Shown piece by piece: positions 53,201-64,000 of a stretch of 64,000 bases of DNA. How positions within the stretch are numbered: position 1 is the stretch's first letter; each line of letters opens with the position of its first letter. A program made the translations under genes and the position numbers. The notes under the pieces were generated by a model. The model saw nothing but the letters and a program-made list of their open reading frames with translations, was not told the origin of the DNA and ran no database searches. Source of the stretch: Blattamonas nauphoetae (taxonomy: Eukaryota > Preaxostyla > Oxymonadida); the NCBI GenBank assembly GCA_033064195.1, contig JARBJD010000206.1, positions 62,001-126,000 on the forward strand, given 5' to 3'.

Positions 53201-56200
53201 AGCGAAGGATGCTTCCAAGTGAGCTGAAGTGTTGAGGCGTTGAGAGTGTGAGTCCCTCCGTCACACGCGACAGATCACGAAGGTTGAAAATGTAATGGAA
53301 CTTGTTCGGTGTGGCGGGCAGCGACAAGACAATGAAATTGTACAGTTGGAGCGTGACATTCACGATCGATGAAACGGCTTTGCGGATGGTTGGTTCGAAT
53401 GGTTCGAAGTGATGAGAGAGGATCGATTCATAGATGTGCGTGAGCGACGACTCGGTCGGGAAGGGAAGATTGATAATCACAAACTTCGACGAGAAACGGA
53501 TGTCTGTCGGTTGGCGACCTCCTCCAGGCGGTCCCATCGCACACAGGAACTGCAAGTCAACGTACTTTCGGAATGAGAGATCGTTTGACGATCGTCCGTA
53601 CAGACCACCTCGATCGAACAGGAATTTCAGCATCGCAATCGGTTGTTGCGTCTCTTCCGCGTCCATCTGCGGCATGTTGATATCATCCGCAAACACAAGA
53701 AGACGCTTTCCTCCACGCGGACGGATCACGCCCATCAGCGGTCGATCCAGGTTGTCGTCCAGTGTCCGTTGAAGTTGCAGAGACGTTGTTCGGTTGCTGC
53801 AGTTGATTGTCAGCGAGGTTGTCGTGTCGGCATTGCATCCACGCAAGTACGACTCAATCGTCACTGTCTTCGCTGTTCCAGATTCACCAACAAACAACAC
53901 TGGCGTCTTTTGCTCAACAAGCAGAGACAGCAGTGTGGAGTGGCGGACTGTGTCCGTCGTCGGCACAAGAATGTTGCAGAAGAGATTGTCCGCCGGCGGT
54001 TCGTACGGCTTCACCTGCTCCGACCAAGGCTTCCAGCAACGCTTGTCCACATTGAAGTAGAAGTCAAACAGCGTTGAAAGCTGTCCAGGCAGTTGGTTCG
54101 TTCCAGCATCGTGGTCGGGTGTTGTGATCACACTTAGATCCACAACTCGTTTCAGGAACTCATCAAACTTGATTCGGCTTCCTTCCAGCAGAGATCCTCC
54201 AATTCCCCACGCAACGCTGAAGATGAACAGCATGTGGCGAGCCTGCTCATCATACTGCGCTGGGTCCACGTTTTCTGTCGGAACAAGAGATTGATAGACT
54301 GCACACAGTTGAGCTGAGAGTGACATTCTCGTCTGAGGCACAGCCTGAAGCAGTTGGCCTTCTTCCCCAAGTCCAACAATCGGCCCTGATTCTTCATCCA
54401 CTGCTGAACGCGTTTGCGAGATCGGGATCCCATCAATCAGACCTTCGAAAATGTATTCGAACAGACGAGGCACGTACTTGTCGTGCCAGTTCCGCAGTTG
54501 ATCTTGTTCTTCCTTCGGGCGAGATGCAATCCACCGAAGAACGTACACTCGAGACGGCAGATCGTGAGGATCCACATACACCATACCACAACGCGACACT
54601 GTCGCAGGAGACGCGTGCTTCAGATTCCCAACTTCGAACAGCATAGCACACTCTTTTCGGAGCACAATACGTTCTCGGTTCGGAAGCGTCAGCAGACGAT
54701 TGTCGTCCATCACAGAGTTCATGTTCTCCACCCAGTGAGCATCCACATCTCCATCGTACACAATGTATCGGCGTTCGGTCTTGTCCATCGGCGTGGTGTT
54801 GATGTTCCTGAAGATGTTCGATAGCAGACCATCTTCCCAATCGTTTGTGTTCGGATCCGACACTCCATAAAGCTCGTTGATCGTAATGCTCTTTGGATTC
54901 AGAACGTACAGCTTCGTCGGATATCCAAGACGCGTCTGCGCTTCTTGCAGTGTCGTGATCACAACTGTCTTTCCTCCTCCCGACGGACCAACAACCATTG
55001 TCGTGTGCCGAGTGAACATCGTATCGTACAGCTGGATCACCTTCAGCACTTGCGCATCCGTCACAACATAGTTGTTCTTTTTCAGGCATGCTTCCACTGC
55101 TTTGTTGAATTCGGGGTATTCCTGTTTCGGGAGGTTGATGTCGGGGTACAGATCTTGGATCAGACCCATGAACAGCGGCACATCTTCGTACACAAACTTC
55201 GGCAAGTTCATGTCTCTCAGCGCACGCATCAGAACCACATCCTCTCGAGTGTCGGGCGATCCACGTTTGAGTGAACCTGCCATACTCAGCACTGACTTCA
55301 ACGCACGAAGACCGAAATCATAGTGCGTTTGTTTCGACAGTTGACCTTCTGCTCGGTTGTACAGAACCGTCATTTTCTTCGCCAGCGTCTTCGCTGTGTC
55401 GAATCCTTCCGAGAACAGAAGGATCTCGCAGATCAGCTCCTTGTCCGGCACAACCATCACGCAAGAACGGAACAGCGCTTTCAAGTTATCAGGAAGCTCA
55501 GAACGACCTGCATACCCTGGGTTCATCGTGATGAAAATTCCAACCTTCGGGTCCAGAGGAATCTCCATCGGTCCATCAATCTTCAGCGTGGGTGCATTCT
55601 GCTTCAGAGCATTCTGGATTCGCATGATCTGGTTCGAGATCACTGACATCACATCAGGGTCAATACGGTTGAACTCGTCGAAGCAGCCCCACGCGCCGAT
55701 TTCACAAAGACCAGTGAACAGAGATGCCATGAACGTCGCGTTCAGACCAGATTGGCAGTTGAACACAATGCAATCCAACCCAATCGCCTTCGCAAGATCC
55801 TTCACTGTTTCTGTCTTTCCTGTCCCTGCTGGGCCTGCTGGTGCTCCTCCATATCGCATCGACAGCGCTTGCGTCAGCGTCACGTAGCATCGATCCGTCA
55901 GAGGCGTGATGATCAGACGATCACGGCATCCGATGTACTCGTAACCGTAGTCGAACGTTCCTGTGCACTGTCGGATCACCACACCATCTCGATTCTTGTC
56001 AAAATAGAAACGCAGTTGACGCTCCCAATCGAACTCACGAGCATCCAGAATCGAATCTCGCACAAAGTTCGACACAATATCACGAGCGTGCACATCCAGA
56101 ATGATCATGTTCTTCACTTTGATCCGCATGATCGTTTCCAGCGAGCTTCCTTTTCTCATCGTCCCAACAAGTTCCCTGATCTGATTCGTTAGCACTTGGT

Positions 56201-59200
56201 TGTAGTCCTTCATCGCGTACTTGTTTCCTTCTCGCACTTGACGGAACACATCTTCCACTCCCCAAGTCCACCACACCTGAGATCCTGTCAGCACAGCCTG
56301 CCCATGGAATCTCTCAATCCAGTCTGTCCGAGGAAGAGACGGATAGTGGAACACTGACTCCTTCAACTTGCTTCTCAACGATCGCTTCATCTCGCTTTCA
56401 ACTCCTGTCATCCATTGCTCCACACTCCCTTCCGCTTCAGCATTCGATTTGAAGTTCAGAATCTCTCCTTCTTCAGACACCATCCCACTGATCTGTTTCG
56501 AATGGATCCCTGTCCCGAAATTCAGTTTCACACAGTTGTCAAACAAGTTCGGCAGATGTCGCTGAACCGCTTGCGGATCGCTGCTTCCAAGAATCGACAG
56601 CAGATCGTCTTCGGAAATAAAGAAGAATCGAGGGAAGATCACTCGTTTCCCTTCCAGATACTCACTCAGCGACTTCTGGCATCGTTCAAGCATTGTCATC
56701 AGCGTCACCAGCTGCTGTTCTCTTCCTGTCACTGAGCATGCTTCCAGCACATTCGGCTGACGGTACGTGTCTCCCATGATCTTTCGGAAATCTCGATCCA
56801 GAGAATCAAAATCTTTCGCCTGGTCTGGCATTCTCGTTCGGATATCTTCGCTTCCAATGAAGATATTCTCCAGATACAACCACTTCTTCTGCACGGCGAT
56901 CCACTGAGTGCACACAACAGAAATCGTTCCAAGGTTCTTCTCCCAGATTTGGCCCTTGTCACGATGAGGACGGTAGTATCGGCTCGCCTGCATCGCTTGC
57001 AGTGATTGCACGTGATCCTCAAGCTTCTCTTCCACTTGGTCAACTGCCTTGATCACATATCCGCGGTCAGCCGAAGGCTGCGACTGAAGCGAGTGCTTCA
57101 CAACTTCGAATCGCATCGACTTCCACACTTCCGCAATTTCATCAAGTTCTCGCTCGATTCCCATTTCTCGTTCTGCTGTTCCTGCAATATCTTGGATTTC
57201 CTTCTCGTAATTGTACAGATGCATTTCAATCAGGTTCGCAAGCGTCATGTCCTGAAGGTCGAACTTCTGCTTCGTTCTCTCCATCAACTCTTCCCAATGT
57301 CGAGGCTGCAGTGACGGGTTCTTGAAACACGCAATCAACTGCAGCGACATCCCGAAGTTGTCGATTATTTGTTGGATGTCCGCGTATGGAGGAAGGTTCG
57401 CCAGCTCCTTGTCCTTTCCAATCCTCTTCAGACGCAGTTTGAACTGGTCCACACCCTGTTGCAGTTCATCAATGTGCAGATCATCCCATCGGATCGCAGA
57501 CCACTGCTCAATCGATTTCGTCACTTCCGTGTTCAGATCGTACAGCCTGTTCAGACCCGCAAGACTCTGCTCCATCTCTCGGATCGCTGGGTACTGGCTC
57601 ATCGGAAGATCAAACATCCGCTCGGCTTCGAGAAGTGTCTCACGATGCTTTTTGATCTCTCCCAATCGCTGCGTGTAGTTCTGCGTCTTCTCCGTCCCCA
57701 CTCGCAGATCCGCTCCTTCCTTCGTGAACTCTCGAGCATCCGCTTGGAACTCTTTCACAAAGTCTTCCAAGTCCACTCTGAAGTTCGCCACCTCCATTTG
57801 TGTTTCGTGCGCAAATCTTTCTTTCGCTTTGTTCAACTTCTTGTCAATCACTTTGCATTCCTCAATCAGATCCGCCCATTTCGTTGGGAGCGACATCGCA
57901 TCTTCATACTCTTCTTCCTCAATTTCTGCTTCATTCTCTTCTTCCTTCCCCGTTTCTTTGTCTCGGAACACAAATGGCGCGTCCAGACCATATTTGTGCA
58001 GCAGTTCGTAGCGGTCGGTGATCGCGGTGTACTCAATCTCCTTCTCCATCGACAGCGTCCTGATTTCTTCCATCACACTCAGCACATGCTTCAGCTCGTC
58101 CAGCGTCTCGGGGTCTTTGTTGATCTCCTCGCGGTAGTTATTAATCATGTCGTTGAACGACTGAACACGCTGCTTGCAGTGCGGCGATTTGTGCAGTGCT
58201 TGGCCGATTTCCCAGATGATCTCTCGTGCACGCAGGATCAGCGCCTCTTTCAACGCCACAAAGTTGATCCCAATGAAGTCGATAATCGTCTCGTCCGGAC
58301 GTTCACGCACACTTTCAATCAGTCTCGCGTACATCCCCATTTGTGACGAATAGAATCGCACAGGCACTTGGAGCAGTTCGATTTCCTTCTTGTGCTTTGG
58401 CGTCTGGTCCTTCTGCTCCCCTCCTTCTGTTGGAACTGCCGCTTCTTCTGCTTCCCCTTCAGTCACTGTCGTCCCACTTGTGCTGGTTGTGGTCGGACCT
58501 GTGTGGTGGAGTGTGTTCAGCGCTTGCTGCGCTTGTTGCTCGTATTGCTGGATCCGTTTCTGTCGGTCTGCTGATGTAATCGAGAGTGCTTTCTCATCTC
58601 TCTTCCACGCTGACAGCGTGTGAGACAGTTTCTGCATCGTGTGCTCCACAACACGCATCGGAATTTGGATCAGTTCGTCTTGCTGACCTTTCATTTCTGC
58701 GTGGAATGACCATTGCGGCTGGTGCGGGCAGTCATCGCAGGTGCCCTTCGTCCATCGGTAGAACTTCTGAGGCGACTCACAGATCGCTGTCACAAACGTC
58801 CTCATTTGACGAGTAATTTCCTGGTGAGACGGCGATTCAACTATCGTCCCAGCAACAAACTGAGGATTCACAACAAAGAGAACTCGTTTCATCGGACCCG
58901 TCGGCGCTGCTGTCGTCTCACCCAGCATCTTGCAGAATATCACAATGTTTCGTTGAACCATCTGCCTCAGCGCATTCAGGCACGACACTTCCCAGTACAG
59001 ATAGAAATTCGCCATCAGCGGATGCGCACTCGTCGCCACCTGATTGAACAGAGACGCTTCAACCTCGTTGTTCTTGATGTGAGCTGTCTGGCTGTATTCG
59101 TGCGACAGTTCGTTCACTGTGCGGTCACGGTGGACTTCCAGCGATCGCAGGAATGTGGGGAGGTCTGGGATTCCAGTCAGGATCGAATTCCCAAGTGCGG

Positions 59201-61532
59201 CATTCGTTTGCGATTCTTTTCCTTTTTTCCCGTTCTTGTCATCTGGTCGGCTTGCGGCTTGGTCTGTTCGAGACGTCCCCATCAGATTCAGACGGCTCTG
59301 AGGAAACGGAGGCAGCTGGATCAGCTCCGCGGACGAGATTTTGTTGATCGACCCCATGATGCTATCCTCCATCTCGTGCAGGTGCACAAGCTGCCCATTG
59401 AATTGCGTGATCGCGTTCATGCAGTCTTGGATGTAGTCGTCAACTCCCAGAGAGTTCCAGTTGAATGTCGTCACACCTGGCTGGATCACAACCAGCAGAT
59501 CCTTCAGCTTGTGAGCAACAATGTCCTTTTCAATCCCACGCATCGTCGAGGTGGCTTCTGTGTACGCACTCACCAGCTTGCTCAGCGCTTCCAGACGATT
59601 CCTGTACTTCTCCTCATGCTGCACGACATTCAGAGCAACTTGGGGCACGACCTCCTCGATTTGATCCTTTGTAGTCGAGTCTTTGTTTTGATCCGTCGTC
59701 TTCTGCTTTTTGATTCGATCCATGTACTTCGCTTCTTTGATTGCCTGGATCAGGTTCGGGTTGAAGTTCACTGAGAGCTTCGGTGGATAGACTGTGCTGT
59801 TCACGGTCAGCACTTGCACGTTCAGGTATTGCATGATGTTCGCTGTGATCTGCTTTTGCCATGCTTCAGTCTTCTCTCTCGCATAGGTTTGGAGTGATTT
59901 ACAGAGCTGGACGTATGCTTCCTTGCCTTTCCACAATTCTCCGAATTGTTTGATCTCAAATTGAACGATTGGCTTCTTCACTGATTCGTAGAGATAATTG
60001 GCCCAGGTGATTCCAGCACACGCAGCTGGGACTGTGTGAGAACGCGGCGGAGTCGCCTTTTTTGCTTCAAAGATCGACCGAGTCTGCTTGACATTGGCGT
60101 CAATCTTGTCGAGGATTCGCGTGAGTTGTTCTGTAAAAACCTTTTGAATTAGGTCTGATGTGTTTGTTCCGGCAAAGTTTCGGATGAAATCAAATGCTCC
60201 TTCGATGGAACGCAGATTTTTGAAAGATGACTCGATGAGTTTCGCGGTATCCTGTTCAATTACTGTCGATTCTTCTTCGAAGTTTTCCATCAATTTTTGC
60301 CATTTGGTCTTATTCGTCGTGGAAAAAATATCAAATGCCGGACTTTGGAAAGGTGCTGTTAGATCCTCCAGGTGACTATGAACCTTTTCAACACCAGCAG
60401 CGTCACCTGAGATGACTTTCAATTCGTTTCCGAGAATTGTGTCGAAAGAATTGGTTCTTTGAACAATTTTAATCAGGTTGTCGCAGATATGGACAATAAA
60501 ATCAACTGTTTCAAGGAAATTGAATCGATGGTGAAATTCCCAGCGTTGATCTCCTTCTTTTTCGATTTGTTCTCGAGCATCGAAGTAGGATTTCTTGAAG
60601 TATTGCAGGAGATGTCGGGATTCTTCGAGACGTTGAAGGGAGTCTTTGGCAGGTGATGTGAAGAGAGTAGAAAGGTTGATATGACTTTTCGAGCGCTCAC
60701 AAATCTGATACGAAATCTTCACAAATAATCCTCCCATCTTTTCCATCGAGCTGAAATATGTGGAAATGAGCCAGAGGAGACGGAGAATGTTCATTAATGC
60801 TGGAAGATTGGTGCTGATTAACGAAAATGCTCCTTTTTCAATTTGATAGAAGTGGCGCTCAAGGGTGCCCAGAAACTTGGAAATTTCCTTTGCTTCTGCA
60901 TATTCTTTTTCAAGAGTTCCCCGAAGACTGTGAAAATCTCCGATGTATTGTCCTTGCTTTTTGTCGTTGTAATCAATAATAGCCTGGGCTTTTTCTGTTG
61001 CTAATTGTTCTGAGATCGATGCAAGCGAAGCGAGAAGAGCTCTCCAGTATTGTATTTCTTCAAGAAGTGAAGTTGTCTCTGTAGGCTGTTTGCTCTTCTC
61101 CTGTTCAAGTGTTTTCGAGAGGACGATATTCCATTTCATAATCGTGTTTTCGACATCGGTGAAAATCTATAATGAATGAAGGAAAGAGATAAGTTCTGAA
61201 GAGTGATTGGGGAAACCTCATCTCTTTGTTGTTTGAGTTTGGTGAGGTCGAAATCTGGAATTTCGAGCTCTTGTTGTTCACCAAGTTGACTCATGACATG
61301 AACAACCCGTTCCTCGAGTGATTTTGCTTCTAAGCATGGACGAATAATAATGACATCAATGGGGAAGAAGGACTGTCAAACGAGTATAAAATTCAAGTTT
61401 TCTGATGACCGATGAATTGTCTCCAGTCAGATCTTTCCAGTCTTTACATGCCTCTAAAAGTTCCAGTAAGGCACTGTTGAGATCCTGAAGAATCTTGGGT
61501 GTTTCCATTTGGAAACGATCTTTGATACTAAC
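47229..61532 (-). CDS. DNAH10: Axonemal dynein heavy chain, DNAH10-like (inner arm I1/f beta type)
   Basis: The main exon 47229-61166 encodes 4645 residues; upstream exons 61217-61329 and 61382-61532 join in phase. The order is tail (DHC_N1/N2), six AAA modules, stalk and C-terminal domain. P-loops counted from the ATG at 61139: AAA1 GPAGTGKTET near 1770, AAA2 GPSGGGKT near 2050, AAA3 GESGTAKT near 2415, AAA4 GFGGSGKQ near 2785. The coiled-coil stalk with its microtubule-binding tip lies near 3030-3280. Wording in AAA1-AAA2 (FGLRALKSVLSMAGSLKRG, RALRDMNLPKFVYEDVPLF, VDAHWVENMNSVMDDNRLL) and the end (SHWVLQGVALSLN) matches DNAH10, the beta chain of inner arm dynein f, a regulator of ciliary waveform. 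Motor motifs look intact. The true start lies further upstream and is unresolved. Acidic inserts occur before AAA1 and between AAA5 and AAA6. Confidence 0.9.
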
Positions 61533-62480
61533 CTGTTCCCATATTTTTGTGGATTGAGTCGGGCGAGAATAAAAAACTCTCAAAATTAGTCGTCGTAAAT
61601 CGATCCAATGTAAAGACTTTCATACTCGGGCAAGGTAGGACTATCAGTCACCCGATACGATGCTGTTGGACTGACTCAGAACAACTAGATAACTCTTCAT
61701 GGGCCAGTCATCTCGATCGATTTCCCAGACATCAAGAATGCTCAACTTACCCAAAAAATCAATAAACAGTCTCATCTCTTGTTGCCGTGACCGCATCAGA
61801 CTCTGACGGGTGCTCCTCTCTCAGAAACCACAATTTGTAACGAACTTGACACTGAATTCGTGGTGATCTTCCGCTCGAGAATCTTCAGCACCATGCCTGT
61901 CGCATCCATCGCAAATTTCCCTTTTGAGTTCACTGAGGAAAGATATCCGCTTGCATGCTTCGATGTCATCCCACGAGACACTGCCGTCAGATCTTCCACG
62001 CATCCATTCACTGACACGATTGGATGAGGAGCAAGCACACCAAAGACCTCCACCTTCGTGTCCCCTTCCTCAACTCAATATCCTCGTGCAACTAATCGCT
62101 GTGCGAATATTTTCCGAACTACTCGATTTCTGAAGCTCGCATTGACTGAAACAGAGATCGATTGACCGAATCATAATTGTCACGGCCCATCCCTTTCTTC
62201 ACTGCCTTACCATCCAAAAATGTGACGACTTCCTGTCCCTTCCACAATTGATCGAGACAAAATAGAAAGGTCTGTCGGATGGACACACTTGCCGAGAAAT
62301 GTATCGTTCCTGCTGAGATGGGGAAGAGAGTGGGAGATCTGGGTGTTTAGCGAAGGTGAAAAGTCCTGTCGTTACGCATCACAAAATTATTGGCATGGTC
62401 TTTGTTGAGATGGGCTAGCCCTCGCCAAGGGCGTAGGTGTCCAAACTCAAGTTTTGAAAAAAAGATGGTGTCCAAATGCT
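61533..62480 (-). other. Probable 5' part of the dynein heavy chain gene, exon structure unresolved
   Basis: Several minus-strand stretches here read like protein in different frames: about 61560-61600 (VFYSRPTQSTKIWEQ), 61610-61690 (SPTLPEYESLYIGSIYDD), 61690-61800 (LSILDVWEIDRDDWPMKSYL), 61800-62050 (VSVNGCVEDLTAVSRG) and 62160-62340. Each is only 25 to 85 residues long, and the frame changes between them over very short distances. I could not link them with introns of normal size (30 nt or more). They probably belong to the dynein tail, whose start is missing from the clear part. Very short introns, assembly errors or decay of the 5' end would all fit. Confidence 0.4.
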
Positions 62481-62875
62481 GGTGAAATGATAAATGTTAA
62501 ATTTTTGGTGAAATGACAGGTTTCCTAAATTCTGGGAGTCCTCGGTACACTACTCCTAATAGTTCCATCTGATAGTAGTGGTATAAGCGAAATGGGAACC
62601 AAACTGGCATAGGTGATACTCCTAGGAGAATTGGAACGAGAAATCATTTTGAATCTCAGAGCCAATTGATTTTTTTTAATATGACTCATTCTAATTTCCA
62701 TCTCACTTACTACTGTAAATATTGACATTTCAGAGTAGTCAATATTTGGCCGTAAATTCAAAAATAAAGGCGAAAAACGGACCTCTTGAAAAGTGTCTTT
62801 TTTGAAGCAAATTTTGAGTACTTTTAGAAAACAACGTCGATTTCTTTTTTTATTCAATTTTTTAATTTGTATAAA
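62396..62875. repeat. AT-rich non-coding region with small palindromes and direct repeats
   Basis: No gene is seen here. The region holds two perfect 10-bp palindromes, GGGCTAGCCC at 62412-62421 and CTCCTAGGAG at 62619-62628. It also has two copies of GGTGTCCAAA (62436-62445, 62467-62476) and two copies of TGGTGAAATGA (62480-62490, 62506-62516). An imperfect hairpin (TACACTACT paired with AGTAGTGGTA) lies near 62550-62583. Base composition drops to clearly AT-rich compared with the dynein gene. The elements could be remains of a mobile element end or local replication slippage; no target-site duplication or transposase is visible. Confidence 0.45.
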
Positions 62876-63469
62876 ATGAGCAGCGTCTTGACACCAACAC
62901 AACTACTGGAAATTTTGGACAAAGAAGATTTGAAAATGAAATCACCTCCAACTCTCAATCGACAAGGAACAACATATCTCACAGGAAGCACTTTCGAATA
63001 CTATCTCGAAGAGAAACCAGATGAAACTTATCAAGTGTACGTCAATAGTTTCGTCAAAGGATACAGACCACATCTGAATCGCCAGAAATATCTTCGACCA
63101 GCAAATCGTTGTACAAAAGAGAAGCTTATTGAATCAATGAAAAATGAGAATTGTGAACTCATTTCTGAATACACTCATTCAAGTACTCCAGTAACATATC
63201 GACACGAAGGAATTGAATGGATAGTGATCCCATCAAAATGGATGAAAGGATTCAGAACTCATCAGAACAAACGAAAACGATACACACAATCGTTTGTTGA
63301 AAATGAATTGAAAAAAGAGAATTGTGAACTCATTGGAACATACACAAAGGTACTTGAGCCATTCAAATATCGCGATTTACGAACAAAGAATGAGTATTAC
63401 GTTCGCTTGGACAATTGGTTGTATTTTGGAGACCGTCCTCACTTGAAAAAGTACCATGATAGGTCATGA
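62876..63469 (+). CDS. Protein with three internal repeats, unrecognised, possibly acquired from a mobile or viral source
   Basis: A single frame gives 197 residues from the ATG at 62876. Three imperfect repeats of about 55-60 residues are visible; repeats 2 and 3 share the element KxENCELIxxYT, then a Thr/Glu-Pro-hydrophobic-Tyr-Arg turn, then a W-x3-G-x-R-xH-x-(N/K) ending (MKGFRTHQNKRKR and YFGDRPHLKKYHD). Repeat 1 shares YVNSFVKGYRPHLNRQK. Such short basic repeats resemble substrate-binding units found in phage, giant-virus and homing-endonuclease proteins, but I do not recognise a family and see no catalytic domain. The gene is AT-rich and rich in Lys and Tyr, unlike its neighbours, and stands alone. 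Origin by transfer is an inference from composition. Confidence 0.6.
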   Translation: MSSVLTPTQLLEILDKEDLKMKSPPTLNRQGTTYLTGSTFEYYLEEKPDETYQVYVNSFVKGYRPHLNRQKYLRPANRCTKEKLIESMKNENCELISEYTHSSTPVTYRHEGIEWIVIPSKWMKGFRTHQNKRKRYTQSFVENELKKENCELIGTYTKVLEPFKYRDLRTKNEYYVRLDNWLYFGDRPHLKKYHDRS

Positions 63470-64000
63470 AAACTCTGAAAATCTATTTTTGAACACAAAT
63501 CAATGAAATCCAATGTGAGAACCATTTCGAAAAATTCTGCAAAAAATTTAAAAATGTCGGGGACACTGTAGGTCATCGATCAAAAGAGGTTTGATCACAA
63601 TCGGTTGGGAATTCGTCGAACTGTGTACCGAACTTTGGTCCAAAAAGTGACGAAAAAGTCGATGTTCCGATTTTGCTACTATGAACCGCTTTATGGCTCA
63701 AATTGTGTTCAAACACGTTTGATTACGACGGAAATCATTTTGAAAGGTAGGATTTTCGATAAAAAGCACTTCTGAGATTTTTGGTTTGATCCGACCCATT
63801 GAGGTTTTTTCGCGTTTTTTGAGATTTTTTTAGAAAAGGTATGGACGTTCGGGACTATGTCCTTTTGATCACTTTTCGTCGTCTTACAGTGTTTTTGGGT
63901 GTGAAAACGCTAGTTAGCGTCTTTTTGTGTCATTCATCTCTGAAAACTTTTGACACCTCTACGTTCGCACACTTTTTCATGAATTTTCACATTTCACTAC
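63470..64000. other. AT-rich region to the window edge, no gene seen
   Basis: All six frames are broken and give no protein-like st retch of useful length. A perfect 7-bp inverted repeat, GATCAAA (63578-63584) and TTTGATC (63590-63596), could form a hairpin with a 5-nt loop. Words such as GGTTTGATCACAATCGG and CGTTTGATTACGACGG recur in similar form, which hints at an old local duplication. A gene or element may continue beyond the window. Confidence 0.4.

Noticed and set aside
47369-60656. Numerous plus-strand frames of 60 to 353 residues opposite the dynein gene
   Set aside because: They are antisense shadows caused by the codon bias of the 13.9-kb dynein exon; none shows a domain or proper exon joins.
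62405-62455. Possible tRNA-like fold around GGGCTAGCCC
   Set aside because: There is no T-loop (GGTTCGAATCC-like) box, no A-box match and no acceptor stem of seven pairs.
62876-63469. Assignment of the triple-repeat gene to a specific virus-like element
   Set aside because: No capsid, polymerase, integrase or terminal inverted repeats are visible within the window, so only a general possibility of mobile or viral origin is kept.
1-64000. CRISPR array, bacterial operons or an inserted prophage
   Set aside because: There are no regularly spaced identical repeats, no phage structural genes and no Shine-Dalgarno-linked gene runs; introns throughout show eukaryotic DNA.

Overview
This window is nuclear DNA of a flagellated, intron-containing protist. 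The evidence for a eukaryote is a complete motor domain of an axonemal dynein heavy chain, a cohesin loader (SCC2/NIPBL), the RNA kinase CLP1 and the helicase ASCC3, plus many short GT-AG introns. The reading frames obey the standard code; TAA, TAG and TGA all act as stops. The gene set suggests a metamonad, most likely an oxymonad of the Blattamonas kind: kinases with SPRY or WD40 tails, a membrane-anchored beta-helix surface protein, and a bacterial-type NlpC/P60 peptidase like those of trichomonads. This placement is inference, not proof.

The genome is very compact. Divergent start codons lie about 30 to 125 bp apart and convergent stops about 100 to 290 bp apart. One stop and the next start may overlap as ATGA. 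Introns are mostly 31 to 122 nt (one may be 188 nt), with donors such as GTATGN, GTTTGN, GTATTN and GTGTGN. Several introns are a multiple of three long and contain no stop. They are invisible in a plain ORF view and read as false hydrophobic segments. Exon structures given here were worked out by hand from splice signals, reading phase and protein-family continuity.

Layout. 1-96: acidic tail of a truncated gene. 642-1838 (+): PPP1R42-like leucine-rich-repeat protein. 1941-4070 (-): maspardin with a long charged coiled-coil tail. 4280-5384 (-) and 5446-6963 (+): two unrecognised proteins, divergent. 7140-13523 (+): NEK-like kinase with a C-terminal SPRY domain. 13687-17079 (+): beta-helix membrane protein. 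17235-17783 (+): NlpC/P60 peptidase. 17904-19264 (-): nine-exon SMP-30/strictosidine-synthase-like propeller. 19261-26301 (-): ASCC3. 26442-27245 (-): DUF1963 protein. 27323-27841 (+): RAD23-like UBA protein. 27981-30658 (-): pseudokinase-SPRY fusion. 31019-37972 (-): SCC2/NIPBL with a PHD finger. 38099-40642 (+): degenerate kinase-WD40 fusion. 40936-41879 (-): WD40 protein. 42029-43028 (-) and 43098-45350 (-): unrecognised proteins. 45381-46991 (+): CLP1. 47229-61532 and probably beyond (-): DNAH10-like dynein heavy chain. 62.4-64.0 kb: AT-rich DNA with small palindromes and one repeat-containing gene of unknown origin.

The genes do not form one pathway. They cover ciliary function (dynein, PPP1R42), chromosome cohesion (SCC2), tRNA/mRNA processing (CLP1), ribosome rescue or repair (ASCC3), ubiquitin shuttling (RAD23-like), signalling (three kinase-fold proteins, two probably inactive) and the cell surface (beta-helix protein, NlpC/P60).
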